From Branchinecta lynchi (taxonomy: Eukaryota > Arthropoda > Branchiopoda > Anostraca > Branchinectidae): DNA of 64,000 nucleotides. The translations under genes and the position numbers were made by a program. Location of the stretch: the NCBI GenBank assembly GCA_023053575.1, contig JAKZAP010000003.1, positions 7,354,561-7,418,560 on the forward strand, in the 5' to 3' direction. Of this stretch, positions 1 to 12,782 are shown piece by piece (the first letter of the stretch is position 1; each line of letters begins with the position of its first letter). Under the pieces are notes generated by a model. That model saw only the letters and a list, made by a program, of their open reading frames with translations, had not been told where the DNA came from and did no database searches.

Positions 1-1665
1 GGGAGGCCAAAGATATTCCAATCATAAATCGTCTAGAGGTCTGGGATTTTGGAACTCCAGATTCCGAATCCGGAAGAGTGTCATAGAGTTAACCCTTTTG
101 CGGGAATAATAAGTGTTCAAATAGACTTGGTAGCGAATTGGACATGTACAAAATTTAGAAAATAACGAAAACAGCTATCACATTTATCGTCATCGGAAAG
201 GTCGACTCAGCTGTGCGGAAACCCCATAAATTTGTTAATCTTCAAGGTGAAAGCCTTGCCTTAATCCTGCTGCAGATTCCGTCGCAGTGGGTGAAACCAT
301 CGGTTTTACACTGCGTCCCTCTTTAGCAATAACTTGGGAAAAGCATATTCATGAAAATTCGCTTATTCCCAAGTTGCTTATCTCTTCTCTTCAGCCTTTC
401 TCAAAGGATTTAGTTTGGAAGCATTATCGTATTTGCCTCGGTATTTGCTATGTCGAGATCACCCATTTTCAAGTTGCTAGCTCAAACCGGGAAAGTCAGA
501 ACGACCGTCGGGATCTTTGTCGGGATGATATAACTCGTTGTGAAGAACAGAACTCAAAGCTGTCAACGTAGCCCCCCCCCCCCAAAAAAAAAAAATCAAC
601 GGGAAAAAAATGTGAATAAAAAAAAACCTAAGTATTTCGTAGTGTTTGTTTTTTCAGTAATCAGTAACTGGTTTTGAGGTTATTACACCATTTGCTTACA
701 ACTCCGCCATATTTCCAAGACGAAAAGGTGTGTCCGCCAAAGTCAGTGTCTGTATATAACATGTAGTATGAGTTGATTTAAATCAATCTACTGTATAAAC
801 AGTGAGCGGGAAAGAAAGATGGAAGAGTTGCGTTAAGATTTTGCAGAAAAAGGGTACAGTTGCGTCCAAAATGATCATTCCCATCGACAACGTACGGTTT
901 TGCACATTACATATATATTCCTCAGAAGTGGTCCGTCAGAACAGAGTTTTCGTTCAGATTGGATTGCTTCTCTCCCCATTGCTATAACCGCAATGTATCT
1001 TGAACTCAAGCTCACTAAACTTTGTTCACACAAGTTCAAACGTCGGAGATCGGATGCTTAAAACTTTCTGATTACGTCACCGATCCGAGGAATGTGTCGT
1101 TTGTGTTGAAAATCTGTCTACACGTTTATTATGTTTGCCATCATACCTGAAGCTATACGTTTTTATTTTGAACATAGTATGGATTTGAACAAAGAATTTT
1201 AAAATACTCGCTTCTTTAATTTTACCCCCCCCCCCCCCCGAGTAGAGACACATAGCCTCGAATTTGATGGCAGTAGAGAATTACTTCTGTCATCTTGAAT
1301 TATAATATAATAAAACATATATTAAAAACGAATGTACTGGATATCCAAAATATTCCACTCAAAATAGTATAGAGACAAAATACGGCACAAATAGTTTCAA
1401 ATTTAAAACTTTTCCATCGTAATTCTTGACAGCAGGAAGCTATAAGGAGCCATATTAAAATCTTGTCTTCAACAGGTTAGTCCTCGTGGTTCGCTTAAAA
1501 TGTCTCAAAGGAAGAGTTAAAAGGCAATCCTGTCCGGCCGGGGCAGGGGGAAGACTTCTTAATGCGACTGTGTACTAGGGTTGTTCAGACTCTACATTGG
1601 CGACCCTATGTTCTGCTTTACTAACACTCCCTTCATGCTCTATCTTCCTCTTAGCTACGCTTCAG
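1..1665. other. intergenic or intronic DNA, no gene seen
   Basis: I see no coding signal here that resembles a known family. The stretch holds a C-run followed by an A-run near 572-595 and another poly-C run near 1226-1239. Short open frames at 287-571 and 802-987 show no domain, no splice context and no low-complexity bias suggesting a protein. It may be an intron or upstream flank of the plus-strand gene whose exons follow. Confidence 0.5.
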
Positions 1666-1761
1666 CGGAGCAGTGGGGGGCCCCGCGGTCAGATCAGCAG
1701 TATGCGCCGCCCTCTCTCGTCCTAAATGGCCAATCATCAACGCTCCCACTCCCCCCTAAAG
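1666..1761 (+). CDS. candidate coding exon, proline-rich
   Basis: A short stretch reads openly as a proline- and glutamine-rich peptide (it includes QQYAPPSLVLNGQSSTLPLP). It is preceded by a pyrimidine-rich tract ending in TTCAG and followed by a GTAACG donor-like site. The composition resembles the downstream receptor-tail exons on the same strand. However, its 3' phase (one leftover base) does not join directly to the next exon at 4734, which needs two bases. Either an exon in between is unseen or this is a chance open frame. No family is recognised. Confidence 0.3.
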
Positions 1762-2229
1762 GTAACGCTGGCCGATGGCATGAAGACCTGTGTATAAACA
1801 TCGTGCAGCAGTACCCGGGGCTTAAAGCAGGTAGCGCATGATTTCCTGCGTACTAACACTTGCATGACTGTCACTGTTTCTGTGTCTAACGCACTTCGAC
1901 CCAGCCTATGCCGATTTGTCCCACCACTCTGCACTTCGTAAAAAATACATTCCTAAAGATTTTTCAGTCACTGGTTTCTACGTAAACTTGTCATAGTGTA
2001 ATACTAGCTTTCGGCAGACGGGAAATTCGAGATCTCTTAAACCACACCGTGCGTATAAGTGTTTTTAACCCCTCGTTCAAATATGCATATTCAAAGTTTA
2101 ATTGTTGAGTCAGTTTCGCCAAATAACTAATGCTGCTTGCCTTTGCGCGTATAAGTCGTCGCAAGAGTGCTGCCATATAACTGGCCTTAGTGTACTGCAG
2201 AAAACAACTAGAACAAGACCAAAGGTTTC

Positions 2230-2956
2230 GATGGGATCCCAAAAATGTGATATTTACAGACAATCGTGTATGTAGAGGTCCAGTGGTAATCATCCGAGAA
2301 GACGAAGTTCAAATATGGATTCAGCATGTGAGTTTGCCCCTATAGCCTGCGTCATGTCTACTTTGACGAAAGTTCCTGCCCTACTTCTGCCAAACTTCCG
2401 GTAACGATTTCCGGGCGAACTACTTGTCTTTCAAAAAATTGAAGTTCATAAACAGATTCAGCGTATCTCCATACATTTTCATATTCATTATTCAATTTTC
2501 ATATTCAAAATCATTTTCATATCGGACTCAGCATGTCTCCTTAGGCTACCCCTAAATCGGATATCTAATCTACTTCAGATAAAACTTTTACTTTTAACAA
2601 ACTTTCCGACCTTAGCCGGATTCCGGCTGAACTAGTTGTCCGGTGGTTTTGTGGTTGAAATGGTTTTCATATTCGTGTTCAGAATGCCTTCTTACCCCTT
2701 AATCAACTATCTCATGCTTTTAAAAAATATTTTTTTTTCGCCCCTTAATTTGATCCCCCCCCCTCACCTGAATATGCAGCTATCGTGCCCATCTACGAGC
2801 TTGACCTTTCCCTTGACTCGAAGAGTCCTCACACCAAGTTTCATCAAAATATCTCATTCCCTTCGAGAGCTATCGTGCTGACAGACGGAAGGACAGACGG
2901 ACAACTTTTTGCGATGTCATGGGTATCCCTCCACTTACATTTTGGGATCCCAAAAA
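2230..2956 (-). repeat. GGGATCCC-ended interspersed repeat, copy 1 (reverse)
   Basis: The outer end is the palindrome TTTTGGGATCCCAAAA at about 2939-2954. Next to it, in reverse orientation, come a TCCGTCTGTCCGT-type block, the motif GATGAAACTTGGTGTGAGG, a poly-G/C run and degenerate internal units of about 130 bases containing the reverse of GCCCGGAATCCGG. The same order occurs in forward orientation at 26786-27810 and 53629-54540. No coding capacity is evident, so it looks like a non-autonomous or satellite-like mobile repeat of unknown class. Confidence 0.75.
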
Positions 2957-3929
2957 ACAACTAAGCAATCTGGAAACATCAGCACAACCTCTAACCACTA
3001 AGAAATACATCGCTGTATTATTTTGTCAACATATTTGGGAGCCATCTGTCTGAATTAGTTTGATAGACTGATAAGACTCCTTCAGATAAATTTCTGTTAG
3101 AGAGCCATCAAGTAGCAGTTATGTTTTTCTGCAGAATCATTGCTCAAGGCTATAAAGAATTGATATGAAGCATTGTGTTTGTTCTGGCTTTAGTGGCAGG
3201 TCGGCAGGACTTGCCATTAATGGAATAGTCATGAACGTCAGAGTGGTGTAAGAAACTGGCGGCTTTTTTGCCTTAAATCGATACTGCATCGCTCGTATAC
3301 AGACGCCACAAAACATCTCCAGATAATTTGAACGGTTAACGTTTCTTTCAATCAGCGTTAAGAACCGTAACAAGGCCTCGCTTCGCTTGGTTGATTTTTG
3401 CGTATACATATTACATATCTCTAAAACATACTTCTTAAAGAAAAATTGAACAGTCACTGAAGTGATTTGTGGCCCTAAAAAGGGATACGGTGGGTTGGAG
3501 TACAGGCTTCGCCGTCCTCACAAATGTGATCAGTGTTTCCGGTCCGCTTTAATTGTTCTATAGAATAAACGTGGTCGAAATGTCCATAATGGGCAACCAA
3601 AAGTAAGTAAGTCGTCAAAAGTAAGTTATATATGTAGAACTGTGTTTTGTCCATAACCTTTACTTGAAAAAAAAAATTGGTTTTAGTGAAAAATATATTT
3701 TCAAAAATGTCTCATAACTTGCAGTGTTGAAACCCAACAAAAAACTCTCTGTAGACATACACACAAATGTCAATGTGTTAAGGTTAATTGAAAACATTGT
3801 CAATACTAGTTGAAGAACAATAAATAAGAAACACTTAAAGGAACAGAAAACTTGACTCGGGGAGCTAGCTGACATATCAAGAATGTACCCTGAGTCGATA
3901 TTGACAGTATGAAAAATTCTCGTTACGAC

Positions 3930-4085
3930 CATTGCAGTTTCCGGGCAGTTTCCGAGAATTCGACTTTTGAGTTAGTAGAAAAAAAAAGCAAAAGGTTTGT
4001 GTGTCGGGAGTAGGAATCGAACGCACGACCTCTTGACTACTATCCAGATAATATGGCCGAAACACGGCCAAAGGCGAACTTTTAC
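3930..4085 (-). repeat. tRNA-like SINE fragment
   Basis: Read on the minus strand, 4024-4013 matches a pol III B box (GCGTTCGATTCC), followed by a T-arm-like CTACTCCCGACA. Upstream there is an anticodon-arm-like stretch. The A box is degenerate, so this is more likely an old tRNA-derived SINE than a functional tRNA gene. Confidence 0.35.
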
Positions 4086-4733
4086 GTACATAAGTGCATA
4101 ATTACAGTGCATAAGGGGCAAGGGCCTGCCAGCTAGCTTTGTGAACACTAAAGAGGGGGTTCGAGATAACAAAGAAGGGGGGTCCTGTCGACAATAAGTC
4201 CCTGTATCTTTATCTAAGCCCCCCAGGTCCGTTTGATGGCCAAGTTCCGTTGTCCAGTTTTCTGTGCCTTTAAGTCGGTTGCTTTATAATATGATAAAAC
4301 ATGAGAATGGAAAACCGTTAATTTTAGGTCATTTACCATTCTGAGTCATTGTTCTGTTTTGAGTCACTGTACTGCACATCCCTGGATTTGGTCTTTGTTG
4401 CCACTGCCGATAATTTAATTTGAACACGAATTCTGGTCTGCGGGAAATCTAATAAATACGATAACATTTAAGCAGGTTGCTTCATTATAAGATAGCTTAA
4501 AGCCTTTTTTAAGTCTTTTACCATTTTGATAATTGTTCTTTCAAGAGTGGAGTATTTCCCCACCGCTCGATGCTACCAAGAGTTGTCAGCCTAAGGGATT
4601 CGGATCAGAAAACCAGTCGGGTCAAATCACCTTTCGTTTTACGTACTGCACAGCCCTGGCTTTTAGTCTTCGTTTCCTCTGTGTTTGTCACTGTCTTATA
4701 TCCCTTACTAATTCCTAATTTTTGCATGTTCAG

Positions 4734-5083
4734 TCCTGACGGCATTTCCGCTTTGTCCTCGTCCTCGCATGCACAAATATCACACAAATGGCCTGTAAAG
4801 CCGGGAGTGCACGTTCACGTCAATGGTCTCCACACACTGGGCACTGCGAGTTCCGTTTCTGGTTTCACATACGGAGCCGGCTCCTCTTCGGATAGCGGGA
4901 GCGAAAAGGGGGGCAAGAAGCTCCAGCGCCCTGCGGCTTCTAGCTCCCCCCTTATTCTCTCCGCGAAAGATTTGCATGCAGAGCGGATTTCGCGCGCTTC
5001 GACGCGCAAGTCAAAGCGGGATCCGCGCAACTCGCAGGCGCCTTTGGTGCGCAACTTAGACTCGCTTGATGCGGATCTTTCTG
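4734..5083 (+). CDS. receptor-tail gene, exon A
   Basis: This open exon starts after a good acceptor (TTACTAAT branch-like motif and TTTGCATGTTCAG) and ends at the donor G|GTAGGTA. It begins with one base completing a codon, carries 116 codons and ends with one base, which joins in phase to the exon at 7080. The peptide is low-complexity and basic, with runs such as SSSDSGSEKGGKK and KSKRDPRNSQAPLVRN, as expected for a disordered intracellular region. There is no transmembrane segment here, so the ectodomain and membrane span must lie upstream. The family is not recognised. The exon assignment rests on phase continuity with the four exons that follow. Confidence 0.55.
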
Positions 5084-7079
5084 GTAGGTACAGCACGATT
5101 CTTTACTTATTGAAAAGCCCCTCCCCCCTTCCATTCGGTTTCCGAGCTGACGCCTGTGGATTATCTACCGCAGAGCAAAATAAGACTAGCGAGTAGGGAT
5201 GACCTGTGCTTTTCATGCATCAGAACGGGTCTTACTCGCAACGCCGACATCTATGCTCGCGACATTCAAAGCGAGACAAACTTGCGGGTTTAGAAAATTC
5301 TATTAAACCTAGGATGTGGTCTGCACATTCGTTGTTCCCGAGCATTCGAGATGCCTCTCTGCCGGGAAAGAAGTGTAATTTATTTTATAAATTTTTACGA
5401 AAATATATAAACCTGACTGAACACAGCGGCGAAACAGTGGAGGTTGTAGCCTATTTGTTTTTTGGCTGTGTTCGGTATATCGAATTATCGGAGCCAACGC
5501 TTGTGCACAACTAATTGAGTTTAAATACGGACGTTATCTATCGCTAGTGACACTAGTGTCACTGATATTCGACTGTATGTCACTTCTTTCAAGTCCTGGT
5601 ACTCCTAGTGTTATTTTGCGCTGATCTGTAGGCAACTTTTCTCCAATGAATCCTTTATTAACATAAATATGGCCACTCAGAAGCCCTAGAGCTTTGTCCT
5701 TTTTTTATATTCGTCTGACCGTTTATGGAAGCACAAAATAAACAATATATTGATTGACTTTGTAGTCAATCAATATATTGGCCTATTCCTTTCGCTGTAT
5801 TGTGTTGTTATTCCTATAACAGAAAAGGCTCGGTATTCCTTGCATCTGCGTTTGGATGTGAACATGAAATCTGATTCTACCTTGCTGCAGTTACGGGCAC
5901 TGTTCTCATTCTTTACCATGAGTCGTGCATAGATGAGACCGAAATTACTATGTGGTTAACATTATACGAATGTTAAGTGAACAGTCTGTTCACGAAGCTT
6001 ACGTAAAACAAAACTATTTTGTATGAAGAGTAATAGCCTATTCGGTTTTGTGCCTTGGCAACTAGGTTTTACAGTGTTTGTTCATGGGTAGTTCTATCCC
6101 CTTCCCCCCTCTTGAAATGACGCCCCCGGGTCTGAACCAGGGGTAATTCCAGCTTGGCGAGAAGTTCCGACGTTCTGAGATGAGTATTCAGTACTCTTCT
6201 AGTGTTGCATGTCTCAGCATGATTTGTTTTACGTTTATAGCTGAGTCCTTAAATCGAACTGATGATGGTAATAACACGTTGTCCAGGAAAAGAAAGAAGC
6301 CGGGAACACGTAAGTTTGATTATAATTATTTGTATCTGGCACTAATCTGTTTCTGTGGCATGGTGTGACTTAGTAGTATCCTGAATTTCTCATTTAATAG
6401 CGCGGATGTGTCGAGCGTGTATGTTGTTACAAAAGTGGGATACGCCACGGGCGGGGGGGGGGGGGGGTTATTAGGGCGGGTTCTGACCAGTGGTGTCGCT
6501 GGACGCAGAATTCTGCGATTTATCAGTGTTTTCGACTTGTTTGACAAAGCGAGCGAAAATTCTGCGATCGGTAAGACCGTAAGCAAAAACAGCTTATTTG
6601 AAGCTGAAAAAGCAACCGAGTTTCGTAGGCGCCAAAATATTGGAAGTTTGTTCGGCCAAATTTCATAGGATCCGTCAGAAAATAAGATCGAACTAACGCT
6701 GGTTCTGAGGCGTCGTTCTATCGGTGAATCTTAGATGTTGACGGATTTCAGGAATGATTTAATGAGGGTGTGTCGGATGGATGTGTTGAGGGTACGCGAC
6801 CGCGTACCCTCGTGTAGTGTCATGTGGATTTAACTGCGGGTGTGTGATATGTCCGCGCTGCGACGGATCGGCAAGTAGAAGGAAATTCCTGTTTCATTCG
6901 GCTCTTCAAACATTGTACTTGTATTAAAGGATCCCACGAGACCTCCCGTTGGCTGAGATAATCTCTTCGTCTATATACGCTGGTGGCGAAAGTGTTCTTG
7001 TCTTTGCGAGCAAATCAGTACCACACGACTTCCGAGTTCTTTGTTTTCTGTGATTTTTTTAACGTCTTTTCTGTTGCAG

Positions 7080-7183
7080 TTCCTCTTGGCACTGGGAACG
7101 GGAATGCGGAGATTGGTAGTGAAGAGCATAGGAGTTTTTATGAAAATTTACCATTCCATGGGATGGCACAGCCACCTAATAAG
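7080..7183 (+). CDS. receptor-tail gene, exon B (SFYENL motif)
   Basis: The exon is bounded by TTTTCTGTTGCAG and the strong donor AAG|GTAAGC. It starts with two bases that complete the codon left open by the exon at 4734, then has 34 codons ending in phase 0. The peptide includes RSFYENLPFHGM. SFYENL fits the ITIM pattern ([SIVL]xYxx[ILV]) and also the Grb2-type YxN pattern. The motif type is established knowledge; that it is phosphorylated here is inference. An ITIM-bearing invertebrate immunoglobulin-superfamily receptor is one possibility, but no ectodomain is visible in the window to confirm it. Confidence 0.6.
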
Positions 7184-7224
7184 GTAAGCCCCCCCCCCCT
7201 CTAGGCTAGATATCAAGAGTTCAC

Positions 7225-7490
7225 CTCACACCAGAGGTGTCACGTATGGGGGTGGATGCCCCCCCCCCCAACAATGTTGTCGGGCAATCGGTAAAAAAAA
7301 AAAAAAACGAGTCGGCAAGAATTTCCGCGATTTTTCGCAAACAAAATCATATTTTTTCCCAAAAACAGTCGATTTTTTCTTGAAATTGGGCGGTTTTCTG
7401 TAAAACGGTCGGTAAAAATAACCAGTCAGTCGCTAAAAATACCTCCCCCCTCCCTGCTCAATATTTTGGCTTTAGTAACGCCTCTGGCTC
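7225..7490 (+). repeat. AGTCGG-type interspersed repeat, copy 1
   Basis: A poly-C run is followed by short A/T-rich units around GTCGGTTTTT/CAGTCGATTTTTTC and by AATATTTTGGCTTTAGTAACGCCTCTG. The same succession of units and a closely similar tail occur at 58985-59305, defining a small repeat family. No coding capacity is seen. Confidence 0.55.
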
Positions 7491-8314
7491 AGAGGGTAAT
7501 AACAGTTTGACGATGAATTTACTTTGCACAGAGAAGCGAAAAGTAATGTTGCAATAAGGAAAAATAAAAAAAAATACTCTAAGCTTTCGATGACATCGTG
7601 AAATTAGACAAGATATAAAAAATGGAAAATAATCAAGCCTAAAAAGTCTTAGCCTTATTGACAAGTGGAAATATGGTCAAGAGCAGAGACCTGCAGGTCT
7701 TGGGCAATGGATGGGAACACAGAGTAAAGAGTTTATAAACAAAGTAAAGAGTTTAAAGAAACTCGTAAGTTCTTATAAAGTTGAGGAAGAGCATTGCCTT
7801 AAGAGATATCATCCTGTGTTGTGTTAACGCATTGACGCCAAAGCGCTTAGGCTGACGCAGGGCGTAGTTGCCGCACGGCCGTTGCTGCCTGAAGCTTGTC
7901 GTCGAAAAAAATAGAGGTGGCTTTAGGCAGCAAGAACCGGGTAGTTCGTCAGTTTGTAAGAATACAAGCTGATTGGATATACCTTTAGTGAAAGTGGTTC
8001 CTTCTTGAAAAAGGGGAAAAATCGTGCGATATTTGTTGCCTACTTGCTTAACTTATTTTAACTCGGTCAGAAGTGCCAGAATTTGTCTGGTTGTGACATT
8101 AAATAGACGTTACGTTGGAAGCTGGTATATTTCAAGTCCGAAATTCATGAGAGTAGCCAGGTCGACGATGAACCGTTTGGAAATGTAGCCCAAGGACTCT
8201 CTGTGCTCCAGTTTTTTGGCACGAAATGTGTTTGCTTATGTTTTTGTTTTATATTTTGTTTTGTCCGCATTTATGCATGTGCATGTTTTAAGTTCTTTTG
8301 TTTTTGGTTTCCAG

Positions 8315-8653
8315 CCAGATGGCACTGCTGCCAGCCGACCCTCCAGTCAATTAAGCAGTGGCTATGGGTCCTCCCTGTCTACGAATTTCGAAAGCAGAAA
8401 TTTCTGCTCCCTGCGCCATCATCGGAACAAAAAAGAACTATCCAAATTTCGGTCGCTGAGAGTGCCCCGAAATTTGGAGATGGGCGACCAAAGTGGGGAA
8501 GAACCTAAGAGCATGACCGCCTTAAATCAGATTGCGGAAAAGCACGAGACCCCCGTGCCGGCCCCCCGAATAAGCACGCTCAAACGGCAAAAAACGAATG
8601 CCTATATGAACATCCCCCTACCAGTAAAGGTCACTGTGGAGGGGGCACCTGAG
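8315..8653 (+). CDS. receptor-tail gene, exon C
   Basis: This phase-0 exon of 113 codons lies between TTTTTGGTTTCCAG and the donor CCTGAG|GTTAGT. The peptide is serine-rich, then basic (HHRNKKELSKFRSL), and then has PVPAPR, an SH3-ligand-like proline motif. It also carries TNAYMNIPLP, in which YMN fits a Grb2 SH2 site. The start at the acceptor joins the AAG-ending exon at 7080-7183 without breaking the frame. It looks like a disordered signalling tail. No known family is assigned. The reading frame upstream of the acceptor is also open but is intronic in composition (T-rich). Confidence 0.6.
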
Positions 8654-8675
8654 GTTAGTATTGATCAAAATTAAA

Positions 8676-8860
8676 CCGTCAGAAGTTTCATACAGATTAC
8701 ACAAGGATGTGCAGTTTGAACAGATAACACTTAGGACGTTAGGTGTTATGTTTTAATCGTTATGCATACGAAAAGAGCCGAAACACCGCCGAAAAACATC
8801 TGTTGACTTTGTTGTTTGTCATCTGATACCGGGAAAGTCAGCTGATGGCTGGCCCGTCCA
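8676..8860 (+). repeat. MITE-like repeat, copy 1
   Basis: It begins CCGTCAGAAGTTTCATACAG, close to the terminus of the TA-flanked element at 59552-59907. It aligns by eye over about 170 bases with the reverse complement of 46590-46775, including an AGATAACAC block, AGAGCCGAAA and CATCTG(T/C)TGACTTT. It sits immediately downstream of a coding exon. It is non-coding. Confidence 0.5.
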
Positions 8861-10046
8861 GTGTTTGTTATCCATAACGTTTATAAAACATAAAACATTT
8901 GTTGAAACTGCGCTTCCTATAGTTTATCTGTTTTGAAACATCTGACAGTGAAGTGTTAAAAAGGCACTCTAACCCTTTTAAACACATATTTCGCAATTAC
9001 ACTTGCGGAAAACCGTTGAAAAGTTAAAAGTTATCTTCCTCTTTGGTTTCAGTCTAATGATTCAACAACTTAGGAAAAAAAAAGTAAAAAAGAGATTCCT
9101 TCCTCTAATTCAGATTTGCCTTCTTCCCAGCCACATTGTCTAGATAGGAAACGATTTATTTTTTCCTCTTTTTACGGAATACAAACTATAAGAGGCATTA
9201 TCTTTACGAAGTACTTTGTTGCTCGTAGGCAGAGCAAAGTAACAGTAGGGAGTACTGCCAAGACCTGTGCTTTCCGTGCTTCACAAACGGGCCATATAGT
9301 CGTAGTGTCGTCCATTACACTTGCGATATTTAAAGCACGACACAACTGCGGGTTTAGAAATTTCTGGTAAAGTTAATACGCGGTCTGCACACATCGTGGT
9401 AACAGGGGAGGTTGTGTGCTTTTTTGCTGTTTCAGAATATGAATTTATTGGAACCTGCGCTGTTGCACGACAGATTGAGTTTCAGTATGGACGTTCTCTG
9501 TTGCTAGTGTGCTTCTATTTCAGTATGCGACACTTTTTTCAAGTCTTGGCGGTACTGCCTAGTGTTATTTTGCTCTGCTCATTGGGCAGGGCTCTGGCAG
9601 TAGTTAGGCTACCTGTCTAATTCCCTTATTTGTTTTCTTTGTGCATGTCTTCGTTATGTCCCCCCCCTATATGTGATTTTCTTTCTTTCTTGCTACCTTA
9701 GCTGGAATCAGGGATTTACGTTGCTACAGTCCTTGTCTATATACCGTGTAAGTGTTCTAGCTAATGTAGATAGCCTCCCTACACAGTCAAAGTTTGATAA
9801 TTATCCGTATGGAAATAATTCAAGCTGGAAAAAATTGTGTGTTTTTTTCGAGCTTTCTTTCTCAGCTGTATGATTTCCATTTGTATTTGTACAGTTGCAA
9901 TTTTTTGTTACGAATATGAAAGCTATGCGGGATTAAACATTAAGTACGCGATGGGAGGAGAAGTGTTCTCAGTATTCTTGCTCGGTCTGTTGTTTCTTAA
10001 TACCTGCGTCAGTTTGTCCGTGTACACTAACCGCATGCCTTTTCAG

Positions 10047-10304
10047 ATTCAGTACATACCTCAGCAAATGCAACCTCAGGGTAACCTGATCTCGAGTTCC
10101 TCTACCCCCTTCATACCCTATACCCGCGTGTACCAAAACCCTCAGCGTACTGACTCGGTAGTCTATGCCGACCTGGCTGTATCGAGGGGGGCCCAGGTAG
10201 CTACCCTCCCGGCAAACTACTTGTCAAGTCAGCAGAGGATTGACCCCCGATTAGACCCTCATACACAATATGCCGTGATTCGGTTTCCCGGGGTCGCCCA
10301 TGAG
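10047..10304 (+). CDS. receptor-tail gene, exon D (ITIM and ITSM motifs)
   Basis: This phase-0 exon of 86 codons starts after GCCTTTTCAG. It contains DSVVYADLAV, an ITIM fit (VxYxxL), and HTQYAVIRF, an ITSM fit (TxYxx[VI]), in a proline- and serine-rich context. Two donors are possible. GAG|GTTCAA at 10304 keeps the frame into the exon at 12783. The stronger TAG|GTGAGT at 10316 would end the protein four residues later at a TAG, giving the C terminus EVQV. This could switch between short and long tails. Tyrosine motif identities are seen in the sequence; signalling function is inferred. Confidence 0.65.
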
Positions 10305-10436
10305 GTTCAAGTTTAGGTGAGTTGAGAGTAGAGTTGTGTTGTCCTGCTTTGAGGTTTTCTCACTTATTGTATTTGTACCATATCTGATTGGTCGACAAAC
10401 ACTCTTACTGGTCTGCCCCACTGCACCGTGTATGGT

Positions 10437-11010
10437 TAAACTCGGACACCCGAATTTTGTACGGTACATTCGAAACTCCCTAACCACACTGATACTGACC
10501 TTTTCCATGTTTTGCTTTTATCGATACGTATCGTGCTTCCGACGATTGCTTGCGAGGAGCTCAGTCGCCAGGAAAACGATTATGTATTTTTTTTTCTGTT
10601 TTTGCGAGGAGCCAATGGACCTGGAGAAAGGCTTAAGAACGCTAAAGCTTTGGGTAATCTGTTAAAGTTTAACCGAAGAGGGTTGGGATAGGACAATATA
10701 GTTACCCATCACTTATTCATTTAAATTGGCTTAAAGACCCGATGAAAATGCGTAACTTCATTGTTCCACTATTCACGAATAATCGATTTTTAAATAGTGG
10801 ACTTCCCGTGTGATTTGTGGTACCTCTATGCGCTTGCATTTTTGTTGTATGCCTTACAAGAAAGATCTGTGATTTTTTTTTGTTCAGGCACTAAGCAATT
10901 TTCACCAATTCCAACTGAAAAGCCAACTTATTTTTATACGTTTGATTTGAATACACGGAATTATTTTGACTCATATAAGGGATTTTTGTTTTTACGTTGC
11001 GTAGTCTAGT
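10437..11010 (+). repeat. locally duplicated intronic block, copy 1
   Basis: Blocks around AAACTCGGACACCCGA, GTTTAACC...TTACCCA, GATGAAAATG and TGTGGTACCTCTATG recur in the same order at 12065-12430 and in two parts at 13257-13470 and 13560-13760. These are diverged copies of one segment around the last exons of the receptor-tail gene. No protein is supported. Confidence 0.5.
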
Positions 11011-12604
11011 GGTGATGTTTGGAATCTCCGCTGGTTGCAGGACAAATAACTTTACGGCGAGTCGCGGAAAATTTGAATGTCTGCAAAAGCATGTGTTTCA
11101 ATGGCTACCAAAGCGATGATTTTGAAATGTTCGATTCCAGATTGCAGAATCACATCCGAAGATAGCCCTCTGTTCCGTGCTACCCCGTATAGGTTTCCTT
11201 TAAGGAAGGACACAGTCAACAGAGAACCTGGCCAGCATTCCACCAAGTTGATTAGCAAATTCGAGCTTTCAACTGGTCATGTTCGTTTCCCTCATGGCGA
11301 ATGCCAAGTTCTTCCTGGTCCATTTCACTTCCCATGTTACTCTCATCTTCCTGGCTTGAAGAATGCAAATCCGCCATGACTTGTTATTACTGCAATTGGC
11401 TGCCGCTGTAGTTGCTAAACATTTCAAACATAGAGCTACGTCCGTATAGAGGTACAACAGTTACGGAAGAGAAATTACGTCAGCTAGAATTCAAGAATCG
11501 TGGATAACAAAGTAACGAAGTAACGCGTTTTTGTTTGTTCTTCTAGCCTAATTAAGTAAAAATATGATGGTTAATCAGACTGTCGTATCTTAGCCCTATT
11601 CTGTTAACCTTTAACTAAATGACACAAATATAAGATGTTTTTTTAGTTAAACTTTAAAAGCAGGGCCTAGTTTTAAAGTATTCAACTATTGTAAAGTATT
11701 CGATCATAGACTTTTAAAGGTTCCATGAGAAGCGTATCGTCCCAGTTTCCTGCAACAGGCGTACAGACGCTACAATCCAGGATTTATTTATTTATTTATG
11801 ATCACCTTTTTAGTTACAGCGGAGTAAAAGACAAATTAAAAAAACTAAACAAAAACAAAATAAATAAACATGATTAACGAATATGATGACGATTGCAAAT
11901 AAGATTGTGAATCCCGGTTCACACCAAAGATTTTAGAAGACCGTCAATTTTGACCCGATTCTCCTGACATTATTTATACAAAGTTTCTCTCGCCGCTAGT
12001 AACGTTAGCTCAAGTTACATAAACCTAGAATCTTTCATACTTCTTACAATAATCATTAATCCCGACCTCTTAAAGTTTAACCAAACAGGGTGGAGAAAAG
12101 ATAGCACAGTTACCCAATCACTTATTCTCATAAATAGGCTTGAAGACTAGACGAAAGCGTTACTTGCTCCGCTATTCGTATAATCGATGTTTATCGAATG
12201 GACTTTTTTTCGGATTCGTGGTACCTCTATGTGTTTGAACCTCTATGCTTGACATGTTTAGTAACTGCAACGGTAAACGATTGCCGAAACATGTTTTGTC
12301 TTGTCACACGCAATAGCGGGCATTTATTATCCATTGAAATTAAGCTTTTGTTTAAATTCAAATTTCCGCGTCGGGATGAAATTTGTCTTTTCAGGACAGC
12401 AGTGTATATTTTGAACATCAGAGAGTAAAACCTCCTAAGGGGGAAAAATCAAATATACCTTAGCAGAGTCAAAGTAATTCAGTGTTTTGAAATCCAAGAA
12501 ATAAAAAGAAGCTGTCTTTTCAGTTGTAAGGTTCAAAATAGTACCATGACATGCAAAACTTTATGTTAATTGTTAGTAACAAATTAATTTGTGTGTCTTT
12601 ATGT

Positions 12605-12660
12605 TTTCACCAAATGACAGTGACGTAGAATCTGCTGATGTGGATGTATTCATAGCTTGC
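12605..12660 (+). pseudogene. decayed duplicate of the terminal receptor-tail exon
   Basis: CAAATGACAGTGACGTAGAA at 12611 is a near copy of the beginning of the real exon (CAAATGGCAATGACGTAGAA at 12793). The flanking introns also match, for example AATACCATG(A/G)CAT. The offset is 182 bases, so it is a local tandem duplication. In the copy the acceptor is degraded (TTTCAC instead of TTTCAG), and the frame is lost after about 14 codons. It is a dead pseudo-exon. Confidence 0.65.
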
Positions 12661-12782
12661 TTTTAAGTTCGACTTTAAGGTTAAAAACAATACCATGGCA
12701 TTTCTGTAAAATGCGGATACGTCTGCAAAACCGTATGTTTATCATTAAAAATAATTAATTTTGTATCTTAAATTTGTTTCAG

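Noticed and set aside
4605..5134. Minus-strand open frames across the 4.7-5.1 kb region
   Set aside because: They mirror the GC-rich plus-strand exon at 4734-5083, which has matching splice sites and phase.
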